Source of the DNA: Laceyella sediminis
Lineage (GTDB): Bacteria > Bacillota > Bacilli > Thermoactinomycetales > Thermoactinomycetaceae
NCBI RefSeq assembly: GCF_003003125.1
Contig: NZ_PVTZ01000010.1
Span: 62,001-126,000, forward strand
DNA: 64,000 nt
Direction: 5' to 3'
Shown: piece after piece, positions 43,975 through 53,979 of the stretch
Layout of the letters: each line of letters opens with the position of its first letter
Position numbering within the stretch: position 1 is the stretch's first letter
Made by a program: the position numbers and the translations under genes
Notes under the pieces: generated by a model
Seen by the model: only the letters and a program-made list of their open reading frames with translations
Told to the model about the DNA's origin: nothing
Database searches by the model: none

Positions 43975-44829
43975 ATGATTCTGTATGACGAACGTTTGGT
44001 TTCCCGTGAAGAAACTGACATTGACATTGAAGACCGGGCTTACCAATTTGGTGACGGCGTGTATGAAATGATTCGGGTCTACCATGGACGCCCTTTTTAT
44101 ATGGATGAACATCTGGCCCGATTGGAGCGTAGCGCCACAGAAATTCGGCTGTCGCTACCTTATCCCATCACGCGCTTGAAACAACTGTTGCTTGACCTGA
44201 TCCAGCAAAATCACTTGGAAGAAGGCAATGTATACATCCAAGTGAGCCGCGGCGTGGCACCGCGATATCACGGATTTCCAGAACAGGCCCGCCCGCTAGT
44301 GATCGCCTATACACAACACGCCAAACGCCCATTGGCTGAATTGAACCACGGCATTAAGGCCGTCACGACGGAAGATATCCGCTGGCTACGCTGCGACATT
44401 AAGAGCCTAAACTTGCTCGGCGCAGTGCTGGCCAAACAGACGGCCATCGACCATGGAGCCAAAGAAGCGATTCTCGTCCGCGACGGGATCGTTACCGAAG
44501 GAAGCTCCACAAATATCTTCATCATCAAAGATGGCACACTTCACACTCACCCTGCCAACCACCTGATCCTGAACGGAATCACCCGCCAAGTGATTTTCAA
44601 ATTGGCGGACGAATGCGAAATCCCGATCAGTGAAACCACTTTTTCCAAAGAAGCGCTGGAATCGGCGGATGAAGTCTTCTTGAGTAGCACCACCATGGAA
44701 ATCTGTCCTATCGTGGAAATCGATGGCCGTCCAGTAGGCCAAGGCGTGCCCGGTCCCGTGACCAAACAACTTCAAGAAGCATTCGTCAATGAAATCAAAC
44801 GCACCACCCTTGCAGAATCATCCTCTTGA
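43975..44829 (+). CDS. dat: D-amino acid aminotransferase
   Basis: The 284-residue fold-type IV PLP enzyme interconverts D-alanine and D-glutamate with their keto acids, supplying peptidoglycan precursors. Motifs are DRAYQFGDGVYEMIRVY near residue 20, PLP lysine Lys143 (DIKSLNLL), EGSSTNIFII, and SSTTMEICPIVEIDG. AGAGGGGATG precedes the start. It is a single gene ending in a terminator. Confidence 0.95.
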   Translation: MILYDERLVSREETDIDIEDRAYQFGDGVYEMIRVYHGRPFYMDEHLARLERSATEIRLSLPYPITRLKQLLLDLIQQNHLEEGNVYIQVSRGVAPRYHGFPEQARPLVIAYTQHAKRPLAELNHGIKAVTTEDIRWLRCDIKSLNLLGAVLAKQTAIDHGAKEAILVRDGIVTEGSSTNIFIIKDGTLHTHPANHLILNGITRQVIFKLADECEIPISETTFSKEALESADEVFLSSTTMEICPIVEIDGRPVGQGVPGPVTKQLQEAFVNEIKRTTLAESSS

Positions 44830-44917
44830 TGCCTTTTTGTACGATCATGGAAGGAAACGGCCGGATTTTGAACTGAATCCATATAAGGCGGATGACTCCG
44901 CCATCAATTCATCTTAC

Positions 44918-44945
44918 AGGCTACCGTGAATCGGTAGCCTTTTTT
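44918..44945 (+). terminator. Terminator of dat
   Basis: A 9-bp stem AGGCTACCG/CGGTAGCCT with a five-base loop is followed by TTTTT. A second small hairpin, GGCGGA/TCCGCC, lies at 44887-44902. Confidence 0.9.
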
Positions 44946-45041
44946 GTGCGGATGGCGTTTAAAAAAGATCGCACTATATAAGACAGAAGGTGTCATATAT
45001 CCATTTTATACTGAACATGATTAGGAAAGGAGTTGAATGAG

Positions 45042-45872
45042 TTGGCACCATTAACAGAAAAAGTGGCACTTGTCACAGGTGGCAGTCGTGGGGCGGGCCG
45101 CGGCATCGCTGTGGAACTGGCGAAAGCGGGGGCGACCGTGTACGTCACAGGCCGTAGCCTCGATCAAAACAGCCCCGATCAGCCCGGAACCCTCAATGAG
45201 ACGATATCTCTCATGACAGCCACGGGCGGAAAGGGCATTCCTGTCCAATGTGATCATACGCGCGATGCCGACACAGAAGCGGTGATTGAGCGAATTCACC
45301 GGGAACAAGGACGTCTGGATATCCTCGTCAACAATGTGTGGGGCGGAAATCAACTGCCCATCACATCCGAACCCTTTTGGGAACAATCCCTTCAACATTG
45401 GGACCATATGTTCACCGCTGGTGTGCGAGCGCAACTAGCTGCCAACCATTTTGCGATTCCCTTATTGCGCGAAGGCACGAGCGGAATCATCATCCACACC
45501 ACCTTTTGGGATCAAGACAAATACATCGGCCATTTATATTATGACTTGGCCAAAAACGCGTTGATTCGCATGGCATATGGACTGTCCATCGAATTGAAGG
45601 CGGACGGCATCGCTGTGTTGGCCGTATCACCCGGGTGGATGAGAACCGAACTCGTGTTAAAAGCATTTCAAACGGACGAAGAGCATTGGCAAGAAGTCGA
45701 AGCTCTGAAAAACACGGAATCGCCCTATTATATCGGCCGGGCAGTCGCCGCGTTATGCGCTGATTCAGACGTCATTGAGAAAAGCGGCCAGGTGCTGAGG
45801 GTTGGCGATCTAGCCAAAGAATACGGGTTCACCGACATTGACGGACGGTCAATTCCCCCGTTTACGATTTGA
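45042..45872 (+). CDS. Short-chain dehydrogenase/reductase (DHRS1-like)
   Basis: The 276-residue NAD(P)-dependent oxidoreductase has the cofactor motif VALVTGGSRGAGRGIA and NNVWGG. The usual SxxxYxxxK is altered: HTTFWDQDKYIGHLYYDLAKNAL keeps Tyr and Lys (YYDLAK) but the serine is shifted to Thr. The LAVSPGWMRTE segment follows. I start at the TTG at 45042, nine bases behind AAAGGAG; the TTG at 45033 abuts that site. Substrate unknown. Confidence 0.85.
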   Translation: MAPLTEKVALVTGGSRGAGRGIAVELAKAGATVYVTGRSLDQNSPDQPGTLNETISLMTATGGKGIPVQCDHTRDADTEAVIERIHREQGRLDILVNNVWGGNQLPITSEPFWEQSLQHWDHMFTAGVRAQLAANHFAIPLLREGTSGIIIHTTFWDQDKYIGHLYYDLAKNALIRMAYGLSIELKADGIAVLAVSPGWMRTELVLKAFQTDEEHWQEVEALKNTESPYYIGRAVAALCADSDVIEKSGQVLRVGDLAKEYGFTDIDGRSIPPFTI

Positions 45873-45895
45873 CTTCCACCGTGCTCGTGATGCAA

Positions 45896-45930
45896 TAGAA
45901 AAAGACCGTGCACTTTTCGTCACGGTCTTT
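45896..45930 (-). terminator. Terminator of the pseudokinase gene
   Basis: A 10-bp stem AAAGACCGTG/CACGGTCTTT with a ten-base loop is followed on the minus strand by TTTTTC. The gene's stop codon touches the arm. Confidence 0.85.
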
Positions 45931-47774
45931 CATTGCGTATCGTTAATCTTCTCTTTCTCTTCCACCAACTCAAACCCATTGCGATTCTGCAAAGTGACAT
46001 CTCTGATCAAAATCGGCGATTTGTCAGTGTACTCCAAAGTTGTCTTATTGGACCCGCGCACCAAGTCAATCGTCAGCTTGGTAAATGACGGCTTGATCAT
46101 TACAGTGTAAAGGGTGTCGCCTTCTCCATCCAGCGGTTTCTCAGCGACTTTCTCGATCTTTTCATCCAGCTTGAACAAGCTTGCCTTTTTCTCTTTCCCC
46201 TCCAGCACCAACCGGTACCGGGCGTTGTTAATCGTTTGAATGTCAACTTGGAACAAATCCTCAGTTGTATTGGGGACAAAAGAGAATTTAGTGGCATCAT
46301 TGGCGCCCAAGCGCACCTGAGTAGCTGGGAACACTCTCAACCGCGAGCGTTGTTCGTCGTCCAGTGTCAAGACAGCTTGCCCGAAATCGAGGTGCCACGG
46401 CTGCTGATTCATCCAGACCCGTTCAACCATCTGCTTGTCGGTCACTGGGTTGGGTACAGGATAGTACAATACCGCCCCTTCTTTTCCTGTGAACCTCATT
46501 TTCAACTCTCCTGAAACGGGAGTGATGCCCGTCGCAATCCATTTTTCCGGCTGCCCTTCTTCTGAGAATGCCAAACGAAGCGGCTCGTTGGGATAGTACA
46601 AAATCTCAAAGGTGTACTTTTTGCCTGGCCTTACTTTGTATCCATCTCCAGAAACGCCGACTTTCGTCATTTTGGAGCCCATGGTATGGTAAAGCTCAAT
46701 CGAGCCTTGCTTGTTGATGTGAATCCCGTATTGCGCATTCCCGTCCGAAGACTCCAAGTATCCGAAAAACCCGTTTAACTTGGCCAGTTCAAACTCCCCG
46801 CGCAAGTTGGAATTGCCCGTTAAGGTGTACGGCAACGAAAAATGGGTTTTGTCGTTGGAGAAATGGATAGACTGCACCAGCGAGTCCCCCGTGTTGATCT
46901 GATCTCCACCTTGCTGTCCTACCGCATTATCCGGATTTTCGAATAATCCCGTATAACTTTCTTCCGGCTTCCATTGTGAAACGGCCAGAGTCACCAAAAC
47001 CAATGCAGCGGCCGCAATGGTAACAGTGGTGACGACACCTTTCCGTTTGGTCTTTTTCGACGCCGCGTTCTTGCGGCTGAGACCGCTACCTTGATTCCCT
47101 GCTTTGGCGTCGATATAACTCTCCACCGCGTGCAACACATCTGCATACGGATGTTTGCGATCTAAACTCATCAGCGCTAGTTTTGCTACCCTACTTGGGA
47201 TTTTTCTGCGCTCCAGCTCGGCTTCACATTGCTTCAATCCACCCATCGGAGCTTGACCAGTAAGTAGATAGTAAAGGAGCTCGCGCCATTTCTCATCAAA
47301 ACGTGGTGTTTTGGGATCCTTCATATAATAGAACAAAATGAGCGGCTTATGTCCGTTCAACAAAATATTCTTCGGATCCAACGTTGCGCTCAGGGGCAGA
47401 GGTAACCGCTCCAAATCCCGCAACGTTTTAAAACATTTCCCCACAATGCGCACAGCCACTTCGGGATCCATTGCCCGCTCTTTATTTACGGTTAAAGGCA
47501 AGGGGTCTCCAGCAAACGGCGGGTGAACCAATAACAGTTCGTTTTCCTCTTCGATCAGGTCAAGGATCGGCGCCAAATACGGATGTTGCAACCGACGAAA
47601 AGCTTCTTGATAGCCGTTTGGAAGAGGACGGCGGGTGATTTTGATGCTTTGTAGGAAAACTTGGGCACCATCCGAAGATTTCGCCTGTAGAAGTTGACCA
47701 GAAAAGAAATTGATCACATCTTCCACTTGGAATCTTTCATAAAATCGTCGCTTCACATTTGTATCCTGTTTCAA
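45930..47774 (-). CDS. Membrane-anchored pseudokinase with extracellular beta-rich domains
   Basis: The 614-residue protein has an N-terminal protein-kinase-like domain (about 10-220), a basic stretch, one membrane helix (about 247-267) and about 345 extracellular residues. The kinase fold is suggested by HPYLAPILDLIEEENELLLV and NILL, but the catalytic loop reads SATLDPKNIL: the catalytic Asp is Thr and the Lys is Asp. No DFG follows (LFYY instead) and no glycine loop is evident, so it is very likely inactive. The outer part has two repeats (about 290-450 and 465-600) resembling concanavalin/LamG beta-sandwiches, such as GNSNLRGEFELAKLNGFFGYL. It may sense carbohydrate or wall material. I know no named homologue. 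Confidence 0.75.
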   Translation of the reverse strand: MKQDTNVKRRFYERFQVEDVINFFSGQLLQAKSSDGAQVFLQSIKITRRPLPNGYQEAFRRLQHPYLAPILDLIEEENELLLVHPPFAGDPLPLTVNKERAMDPEVAVRIVGKCFKTLRDLERLPLPLSATLDPKNILLNGHKPLILFYYMKDPKTPRFDEKWRELLYYLLTGQAPMGGLKQCEAELERRKIPSRVAKLALMSLDRKHPYADVLHAVESYIDAKAGNQGSGLSRKNAASKKTKRKGVVTTVTIAAAALVLVTLAVSQWKPEESYTGLFENPDNAVGQQGGDQINTGDSLVQSIHFSNDKTHFSLPYTLTGNSNLRGEFELAKLNGFFGYLESSDGNAQYGIHINKQGSIELYHTMGSKMTKVGVSGDGYKVRPGKKYTFEILYYPNEPLRLAFSEEGQPEKWIATGITPVSGELKMRFTGKEGAVLYYPVPNPVTDKQMVERVWMNQQPWHLDFGQAVLTLDDEQRSRLRVFPATQVRLGANDATKFSFVPNTTEDLFQVDIQTINNARYRLVLEGKEKKASLFKLDEKIEKVAEKPLDGEGDTLYTVMIKPSFTKLTIDLVRGSNKTTLEYTDKSPILIRDVTLQNRNGFELVEEKEKINDTQ

Positions 47775-48008
47775 TCTAGTTTCCCCTAACCTTTATGATA
47801 ATAGATTTGATGAAAGTTAGAATGAATTAGAAAATAATAGCATATAGCTACTAGCACCTTTATGCTATCATAAGCAACCGAAAAATCAAGAAGAAAATTA
47901 TTCAACAGTATAGAACTAAAAGACAACAGCAATGGTTTATGACATATAAATGTACATTATGTCAAGATAGACTCAAGCAGTGCAATCGCATTCGCGCCTG
48001 AAGGCAAG

Positions 48009-48821
48009 TTATCTCATGAAATTCCAGTCATCATCGGCATAACGCGTTGTCATGAGCTGCTGGGCAAGCTCCCTTTCCTGGTTGGTCAGTTCCCCGGTCT
48101 GGAGCTGAATCCCCATGCCTTCCCCAAATCCCTCAAAAAACGCCTGCTTAACTTCTTCAAGTCCGATTTCCCGATCGGCCAACTGGCGGATCGCCACCGC
48201 TTTAACTGTGAAAGCCTGTTTCAGTTTCTCTCTCACCCGGTCCGACGGAAAAAGCAACACCTCAAACAAGGCTTCTACATCCATGTCCAACAAAATGGAC
48301 CCATGTTGCAAAATGATGCCTTTCTGCCTTGTTTGCGCACTGCCAGCGATCTTCCGCCCACCGACGACCAATTCGTAGTCTGAGGGGGAGTCGAAGCAGG
48401 CTGAAGACATTTCCCCTGTCCGCCCTTTTGGCGGGGCGAGGCTGGCGTCTAATCCCAACCTCTTGAATCCGGCCAACAAACCTTGGCTGATAACGCGGTA
48501 CGACTCGCTGACCGTCTTTGGCATCATGGGATGGGCTTCTTCCACGATGACGCTGTATGTCAACTCCTGATCATGCAACACCGCCCGTCCCCCGGTCATA
48601 CGTCTGACAAACCCAAATCCTTTGTCTTGCAATTTGTCAAAATCGATTTCTTTGCGTGCTTTTTGAAAATACCCAATCGACAAGGTGGGTTGCGACCAAC
48701 CATAAAAGCGAATGGTAGGGGGGACTTTCCCTTCGCGATGCAAGTGCAAAATCGCTTCGTCGATCGCCATGTTCATCGCTGGCGCATGCGCTTCATAAGG
48801 AAGAAACCGCCAAATATCCAT
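48009..48821 (-). CDS. lipM: Octanoyl-[acyl carrier protein]:protein octanoyltransferase LipM
   Basis: The 270-residue enzyme transfers octanoyl from ACP to GcvH, starting lipoate synthesis. It has the lipoyl-transferase fold motifs RFYGWSQPTLSIGYFQ and RRMTGGRAVLHD, the catalytic Cys142 in SSACFDSPSDYELVV, and KIAGSAQTRQKG. The cysteine in the ACFDSPS context distinguishes LipM from lipoate ligases. GcvH, not seen here, is the acceptor and works with the gcv genes at 57.7-61.7 kb. Confidence 0.93.
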   Translation of the reverse strand: MDIWRFLPYEAHAPAMNMAIDEAILHLHREGKVPPTIRFYGWSQPTLSIGYFQKARKEIDFDKLQDKGFGFVRRMTGGRAVLHDQELTYSVIVEEAHPMMPKTVSESYRVISQGLLAGFKRLGLDASLAPPKGRTGEMSSACFDSPSDYELVVGGRKIAGSAQTRQKGIILQHGSILLDMDVEALFEVLLFPSDRVREKLKQAFTVKAVAIRQLADREIGLEEVKQAFFEGFGEGMGIQLQTGELTNQERELAQQLMTTRYADDDWNFMR

Positions 48822-48885
48822 AACCTTTCACACCTTTTCTCGACATCTCAATAAGCATCACTTATTTTCATTTAATTGTATTCTA

Positions 48886-49872
48886 TCACACAGCAGGCTG
48901 GTTGCCTCCTGCACGGTGGCTCGTCTTCACCCAGTCCACGCATGCCTGAACCGTTTCCGCCAACGAAGTGATTGTGTAGCCCAACTCCCGCTCCGCCTTG
49001 GCAGAGGAATAATAGACATTACGTCCACACAATTTGGCCAAATCCCATGCAAAGGCCGGATCTTTCCCGGTAACCATTGCCCCGAGCTCTCCCAATATGG
49101 CTGCTAATTTCGCCCAGCTTTGCGGAACACGGCGAATGGTCAAACCCGTTTGTCCATAATCAGCCAGTTGTTGCAGAAAAGCGTGCAAGGATACGTTGGT
49201 TCCACCCAATATGTATCGTTCGCCAATGCGCCCTTTTTCCGCCGCGGCCAAGTGTCCACGCGCCACATCCGCAACATTACACACATTGATTCCACCCGGC
49301 GGGGCAACAAAAAGTTTGCGTTGCAACACGGCTTCCACAAACCCGCCCGCATCTGCCCGCATCCCCACGATGACTGTCGGATTGACTACCACTGCCGGCA
49401 AACCCTGCTGAACCAGAGCCAACACCGCGTCCTCGCCGGCTCGTTTGGCGATAGCGTATTCTACTTGCAACTCCGCACCGTTAAAGTCAAACGATTCATC
49501 GATGGCATCTCGCTCCGCCAATCCCACCGCCGCGGCCGAACTAGTATGGATAAATCGCTTCACGCCGCTTCTCAACGCTTCATTGGCGATGTTTGTGGCC
49601 CCTTCCACATTGATCCGGTACATCGATTGTTTGTGCCACTTTCCCCATGCCACTTCTCCTGCCACATGAAAAACCCAGTCCATGCCATCACATACACCCC
49701 GAATGCTTTCCTGGCAGGTGATATCCCCTTCCACAAAGGATAGTCCCGGTGGCAAACCATCCAGAGAAGAGGTTCGCCTGTGTAGCACAGTCACCTCTAA
49801 TCCCGCCTCCAACAGACAATGGACGAGATTACGCCCCAAAAACCCTGTTCCTCCGGTTACCAACACCTTCAT
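48886..49872 (-). CDS. NAD-dependent epimerase/dehydratase family protein
   Basis: The 328-residue extended SDR has the cofactor motif VTGGTGFLGRNLV, the DWVFHVAGEVAWGKWH segment typical of dihydroflavonol reductase-like enzymes, and YAIAKRAGE (YxxxK). It may act on isoprenoid- or sterol-like substrates, as in hopanoid-associated sugar epimerase families, but no hopanoid gene is nearby. The ATG at 49872 follows GGGGAG; the frame reaching 49998 has no ribosome binding site. Confidence 0.85.
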   Translation of the reverse strand: MKVLVTGGTGFLGRNLVHCLLEAGLEVTVLHRRTSSLDGLPPGLSFVEGDITCQESIRGVCDGMDWVFHVAGEVAWGKWHKQSMYRINVEGATNIANEALRSGVKRFIHTSSAAAVGLAERDAIDESFDFNGAELQVEYAIAKRAGEDAVLALVQQGLPAVVVNPTVIVGMRADAGGFVEAVLQRKLFVAPPGGINVCNVADVARGHLAAAEKGRIGERYILGGTNVSLHAFLQQLADYGQTGLTIRRVPQSWAKLAAILGELGAMVTGKDPAFAWDLAKLCGRNVYYSSAKAERELGYTITSLAETVQACVDWVKTSHRAGGNQPAV

Positions 49873-49994
49873 CCGCGCCACTCCCCTTTCTCGGTCATGT
49901 TTGACTTCTCTACTATACCATGGCATAAACCGGGCTACAGCCTTTATCGGCTGCAGCCTGGAATCGGGTCGCTTCGTGGCGAAGGTTCTTCCTG

Positions 49995-51731
49995 TCACTT
50001 AGCCTGCGGCCATACTTGTGCTGGATGAGAATAAGACAAACCATGGCCGTATGGATACAAGTCAGGGATGGTGACAGGCAATTTCCCTTGGGGTTGATTC
50101 GCACCAAACACCGTTTCCACCGCTGCTTGCAAGGAAACCTTGCGGAATCCGTAAGCGTTCAGATAAGCATTTACATCAGGAAATTCTTTGATGTCATAAG
50201 GATTGCGGAGGCCGATCACGATGAGTGGTTTTTTCAGTGTTTGCAATGCTCGAACCAATTTGACTTGCTGTGGATACAAGTTGGCACTGTAGGTCCCGAC
50301 CAACAGCACATCCTTATCCCGAGCCATGGCCACCGCCGCTTGAATCATGTCATCACTGGGGTTAACCTGGTTGAGGTACAACTCTTCGGCCTCAGCGTGA
50401 TGCCGTTGGACATACTCAAGCAGCGAGTAGGGGCTGATAATCCCCACTTTTTGACCCTCGTCCAAGCGAAGCGGCAACAGATTGGCATCATTTTTAACTA
50501 GGGTGACCGCTTGCTGAGCCATTGCCAAGGCACGCGAGTGATGCTTGCCAATGCCCACCTTTTTGGGCACTTGATGCAACGGAACATAGCGATCAGTGAA
50601 AACACCGACTTTCCATTTGGCGCGCAAAATGCGCAACACCGACTGGTTGATCCGTTTCTCGCTCAATTCTCCCCGTTTCACCGCTTGCACAATCGCCTTG
50701 TGCACATCCAGCTGTTCTTCCGTGGTCAGCTCCGGTGTAAGCAAAATGATATCCGCCCCGGCCTGTACCGCTTTTACCGCCGCTTGAGGCACCCCGCCAA
50801 AATATCCAGCCACCCCCGCCATAGCCATACTGTCGGTGATGATCAAGCCGTCATACCCCAGCTTTTTACGCAGAAGCCCCGTGAGGATGGGCTCAGACAA
50901 TGTCGCCGGCAGATCGGGGGTCGGATCGAGGGCGGGCACATGGATATGAGCCGTCATGATCGCATCCACTCCTGCGGCGATCGCGCGTTTAAAGGGCACC
51001 AACTCCACTTGTTCCAACTCCTGCCGACTTTTATCAATCACCGGCAACCCCAAATGCGAGTCTACATGGGTATCCCCATGACCTGGGAAATGTTTTGCGG
51101 TCGCAATCACGCCATTTTTCTGCAAGCCCTTGATTTGCTCTGCGCCCAACTCAGCCACCAGCTTTGGGTCCTCGCCGTAAGAACGGACACCAATCACCGG
51201 ATTGGCCGGATTCACATTCACATCCACATTGGGTGCCAAATTCATCTGGATGCCAATCGCTTTCAATTCCTTGGCCGTGATTTCAGCAGCCTGGCGAGCC
51301 AGTGACGGGTTGCGGGTAGCCCCCAGCGCCATATTGCCCGGCAACTCCGTCGCTCCTGTCGTCAGCCGAGCGACCACTCCCCCTTCTTGGTCGGTGGCGA
51401 TCAGAAGCGGCAGGCCCAGACGTGTCTTTTGCGCCATGGCTTGCAAGCCATTGGTCAACCGAGCCGTTTGCAGAGGTTCCTTCACATTGCCAGTATAAGC
51501 GAATAATATGATCGAACCCACATGACCTTGCTGTATCAGTTTGCGCGCCTCTTCCGTCGGTTTCTCTCCATAAAAACCAGCCATGATCATTTGTCCCACT
51601 TTTTCTTCCAATGTCATACGCGCCAATTGCCCAGTCGGCGCCGTGGAATCATTCACTGGCATAAATCCTGTCTGAAACACCACCGCCAAAGCCAGAGCCA
51701 AGCATAACCATCCACTTGCCGATCTCGCCAT
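49995..51731 (-). CDS. nagZ: Beta-N-acetylhexosaminidase (GH3), NagZ-type, exported
   Basis: The 578-residue protein begins with a signal peptide (WLCLALALAVVFQTGF). The GH3 catalytic domain has the conserved AKHFPGHGDTHVDSH motif with the His of the His-Asp pair, and LIITDSMAMAGV with the catalytic Asp in TDSM. A second alpha/beta sandwich domain follows (about 390-570). It cleaves N-acetylglucosamine from muropeptides outside the cell, as B. subtilis NagZ does. AGGAGGAG precedes the ATG at 51731. Confidence 0.93.
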   Translation of the reverse strand: MARSASGWLCLALALAVVFQTGFMPVNDSTAPTGQLARMTLEEKVGQMIMAGFYGEKPTEEARKLIQQGHVGSIILFAYTGNVKEPLQTARLTNGLQAMAQKTRLGLPLLIATDQEGGVVARLTTGATELPGNMALGATRNPSLARQAAEITAKELKAIGIQMNLAPNVDVNVNPANPVIGVRSYGEDPKLVAELGAEQIKGLQKNGVIATAKHFPGHGDTHVDSHLGLPVIDKSRQELEQVELVPFKRAIAAGVDAIMTAHIHVPALDPTPDLPATLSEPILTGLLRKKLGYDGLIITDSMAMAGVAGYFGGVPQAAVKAVQAGADIILLTPELTTEEQLDVHKAIVQAVKRGELSEKRINQSVLRILRAKWKVGVFTDRYVPLHQVPKKVGIGKHHSRALAMAQQAVTLVKNDANLLPLRLDEGQKVGIISPYSLLEYVQRHHAEAEELYLNQVNPSDDMIQAAVAMARDKDVLLVGTYSANLYPQQVKLVRALQTLKKPLIVIGLRNPYDIKEFPDVNAYLNAYGFRKVSLQAAVETVFGANQPQGKLPVTIPDLYPYGHGLSYSHPAQVWPQAK

Positions 51732-51866
51732 CCGAACTCCTCCTCGCAGGATATAATGACATGACATATCGGGTGGAAAAGGTGCGCCTTATGACAAACC
51801 AACCCTGTCAACTCCATATTAACTGATGATTGCAAATTTTTTAAGTAAAACCAAACGCTACGGCTA

Positions 51867-51916
51867 ATAAAAAAGGGCCAGCGACAACGTTTGAATCAAG
51901 CCGTTGTCACCGGCCC
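51867..51916 (-). terminator. Terminator of ptsG
   Basis: A 15-bp stem with two G-U pairs (51875-51889 with 51902-51916) is followed by six T residues on the minus strand, 36 bases past the stop. Confidence 0.9.
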
Positions 51917-51951
51917 CGCCAACACGTTTTCCTTACGGGGCGCCATGCCAC

Positions 51952-53880
51952 CTACTCAATCGCAAGGATCTTTTCGTCTCCGCTTTTGCACTCGGCCTTA
52001 TTCAGCTTCACACCTGCCCCTTCCGGCAAATTGGTAAAGATGACTGGTGTGATGATCGAGGTAGCGTGCTCCTTGATGTAAGCCAAGTCCACTTCCAGCA
52101 GTTTTTGTCCTTTCTCCACCTTGTCCCCTTCAGCAATAAAGGAGGTAAATCCTCTTCCTTCCAAGTTCACTGTGTCAATCCCCACATGAATCAGCACTTC
52201 CCGGCCATCATGGGCGCGAATGCCGATAGCGTGTTTGGTTGGGAACAAGTTGACAATCTCGCCGTCCACTGGGGAAACCACTGTTCCCTCTGTCGGTTCA
52301 ATCGCAAAGCCGTCGCCCATCATTTTTTGCGAAAATACTTGATCTGGTACTTCGCTAAGCGGCAACAGCTTCCCGGTCATCGGAGCCGCAAACTCGCCTT
52401 GCTCCGCCGTTGTAGCCTCTGTTTTCGCCGGCTCGCTCGTTTCAACAGGCGCCGCGGTTGGTTTCTTACCCATCATCAATTGCTTCATCTGTTCTTTGAT
52501 GTTGTCTGATTTGGGGCCAAAGATGATTTGCAAATGGTTACCCATTTCCAGCACACCCGATGCTCCCAATTGTTTCAACTGTTCCTTGTCCACTTTTTTC
52601 ACATCATTAACCGAAATGCGCAAGCGGGTGATGCAGGCATCCAGGTTGGAGAGGTTTTCTTTACCACCCAGTGCTTTCAACACATTTTCAGCCAAATCGC
52701 CCGTTGCCGCCGTTTCGTTGGTGTGTTCCAGCTCATCATCTTCCCGACCCGGTGTACGCAGGTTCCACTTCTTGATGGCAAACCGGAAGCCAAAGTAATA
52801 AATGACTGCAAACGCCAAACCGACTGGAATGATGAGATATGGTTTGGTGTCGATGTCCCAGAACATGATCAAGTCGATGATCCCGCCGGAGAAAGTCATT
52901 CCCGCTTTCACGCCCAGCACATCCATCAACATAAACGACAGACCTGCGAATATGCAGTGAACTGCATACAAAACTGGAGCTACAAACAAGAAGGAAAACT
53001 CAAGCGGTTCGGTAATCCCGGTCAAAAACGAAGTCAGGGCCGCAGATGCCATGATACCGCCGACCAGCTTCTTTTTCTCAGGGCGAGCTGTATGGTAAAT
53101 AGCCAAAGCCGCCGCTGGCAAGCCGAACATCATGAACGGGAATTTACCAGACATAAATGTACCCGCTGTCGGGTCACCTTGGAAGAAACGCGTTTGGTCG
53201 CCCTTGATAATCTCACCCGCCGCATTGGTCCAGGTACCAAATTCATACCAGAACGGATTGTAGAAAATGTGATGCAGACCAAAAGGAATCAATCCCCGTT
53301 CGATCACACCAAAGATAAACGCGGCCACTGCCGTATTTTGCGCCGTCACAATATGGGACAGCTTGTCGATCTGCGTTTGGATTGGAGGCCAGACAAAAAA
53401 GAACAACAAGCCCATCAGGAAGGCGGCCACTGCCGTGATGATCGGCACAAAACGCTTGCCGCCAAAGAAGCCGAGGTACTGCGGCAATTCGATATCATGG
53501 AATCGGTTATATAGCAATGACGCCACAATCCCGATAATTACCCCGCCGAAAACCCCCATATGCAAGCTTGGTATCCCCAACACATCTACCGTTTCCACTC
53601 CGTTGAGCTTAGCCATCTCACCCAAGGTTGTATTCATGATGAGATAACCGACAACGGCTGCCAAACCAGCAGTTCCTTCGCCATTGGACAGACCGATCGC
53701 CACCCCGATCGCGAAGATCAAAGCCAGGTTGGAAAATACAATGCCCCCGGCGTTTTCCAAAATCCCAATCTGCAATTTATTCCCGATCGCGAGCAGCAAA
53801 CCGGCTGCTGGCAAAATGGCTACCGGTAGCATCAGCGACTTACCGACGCGTTGCAGGATGCCAAAAAGTTTTTTAAACAT
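51952..53880 (-). CDS. ptsG: PTS glucose-specific EIICBA component
   Basis: The 642-residue transporter phosphorylates sugar during uptake. The EIIC membrane domain (1-385) contains GITEPLEFSFLFVAP, the EIIB domain has the phospho-cysteine in NLDACITRLRI (near residue 410), and the EIIA domain has HVGIDTVNLEGRGF with its phospho-histidine plus KHAIGI. It is read after an antiterminator-controlled leader, and glcT is next upstream. The leader and neighbour favour glucose; N-acetylglucosamine is an alternative. Confidence 0.95.
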   Translation of the reverse strand: MFKKLFGILQRVGKSLMLPVAILPAAGLLLAIGNKLQIGILENAGGIVFSNLALIFAIGVAIGLSNGEGTAGLAAVVGYLIMNTTLGEMAKLNGVETVDVLGIPSLHMGVFGGVIIGIVASLLYNRFHDIELPQYLGFFGGKRFVPIITAVAAFLMGLLFFFVWPPIQTQIDKLSHIVTAQNTAVAAFIFGVIERGLIPFGLHHIFYNPFWYEFGTWTNAAGEIIKGDQTRFFQGDPTAGTFMSGKFPFMMFGLPAAALAIYHTARPEKKKLVGGIMASAALTSFLTGITEPLEFSFLFVAPVLYAVHCIFAGLSFMLMDVLGVKAGMTFSGGIIDLIMFWDIDTKPYLIIPVGLAFAVIYYFGFRFAIKKWNLRTPGREDDELEHTNETAATGDLAENVLKALGGKENLSNLDACITRLRISVNDVKKVDKEQLKQLGASGVLEMGNHLQIIFGPKSDNIKEQMKQLMMGKKPTAAPVETSEPAKTEATTAEQGEFAAPMTGKLLPLSEVPDQVFSQKMMGDGFAIEPTEGTVVSPVDGEIVNLFPTKHAIGIRAHDGREVLIHVGIDTVNLEGRGFTSFIAEGDKVEKGQKLLEVDLAYIKEHATSIITPVIFTNLPEGAGVKLNKAECKSGDEKILAIE

Positions 53881-53979
53881 CTTAGACGTCTCCCCCTATC
53901 ATGGTTTGTCAAAATATGAATAAGTGCAAATCCGTGAGAACTTTTCGCTCCACGCAATCATTTCTTGTTTTGCCCAACC

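Noticed and set aside
49873-49998. N-terminal extension of the epimerase overlapping nagZ
   Set aside because: The Rossmann motif starts immediately after the ATG at 49872, as usual for the family.
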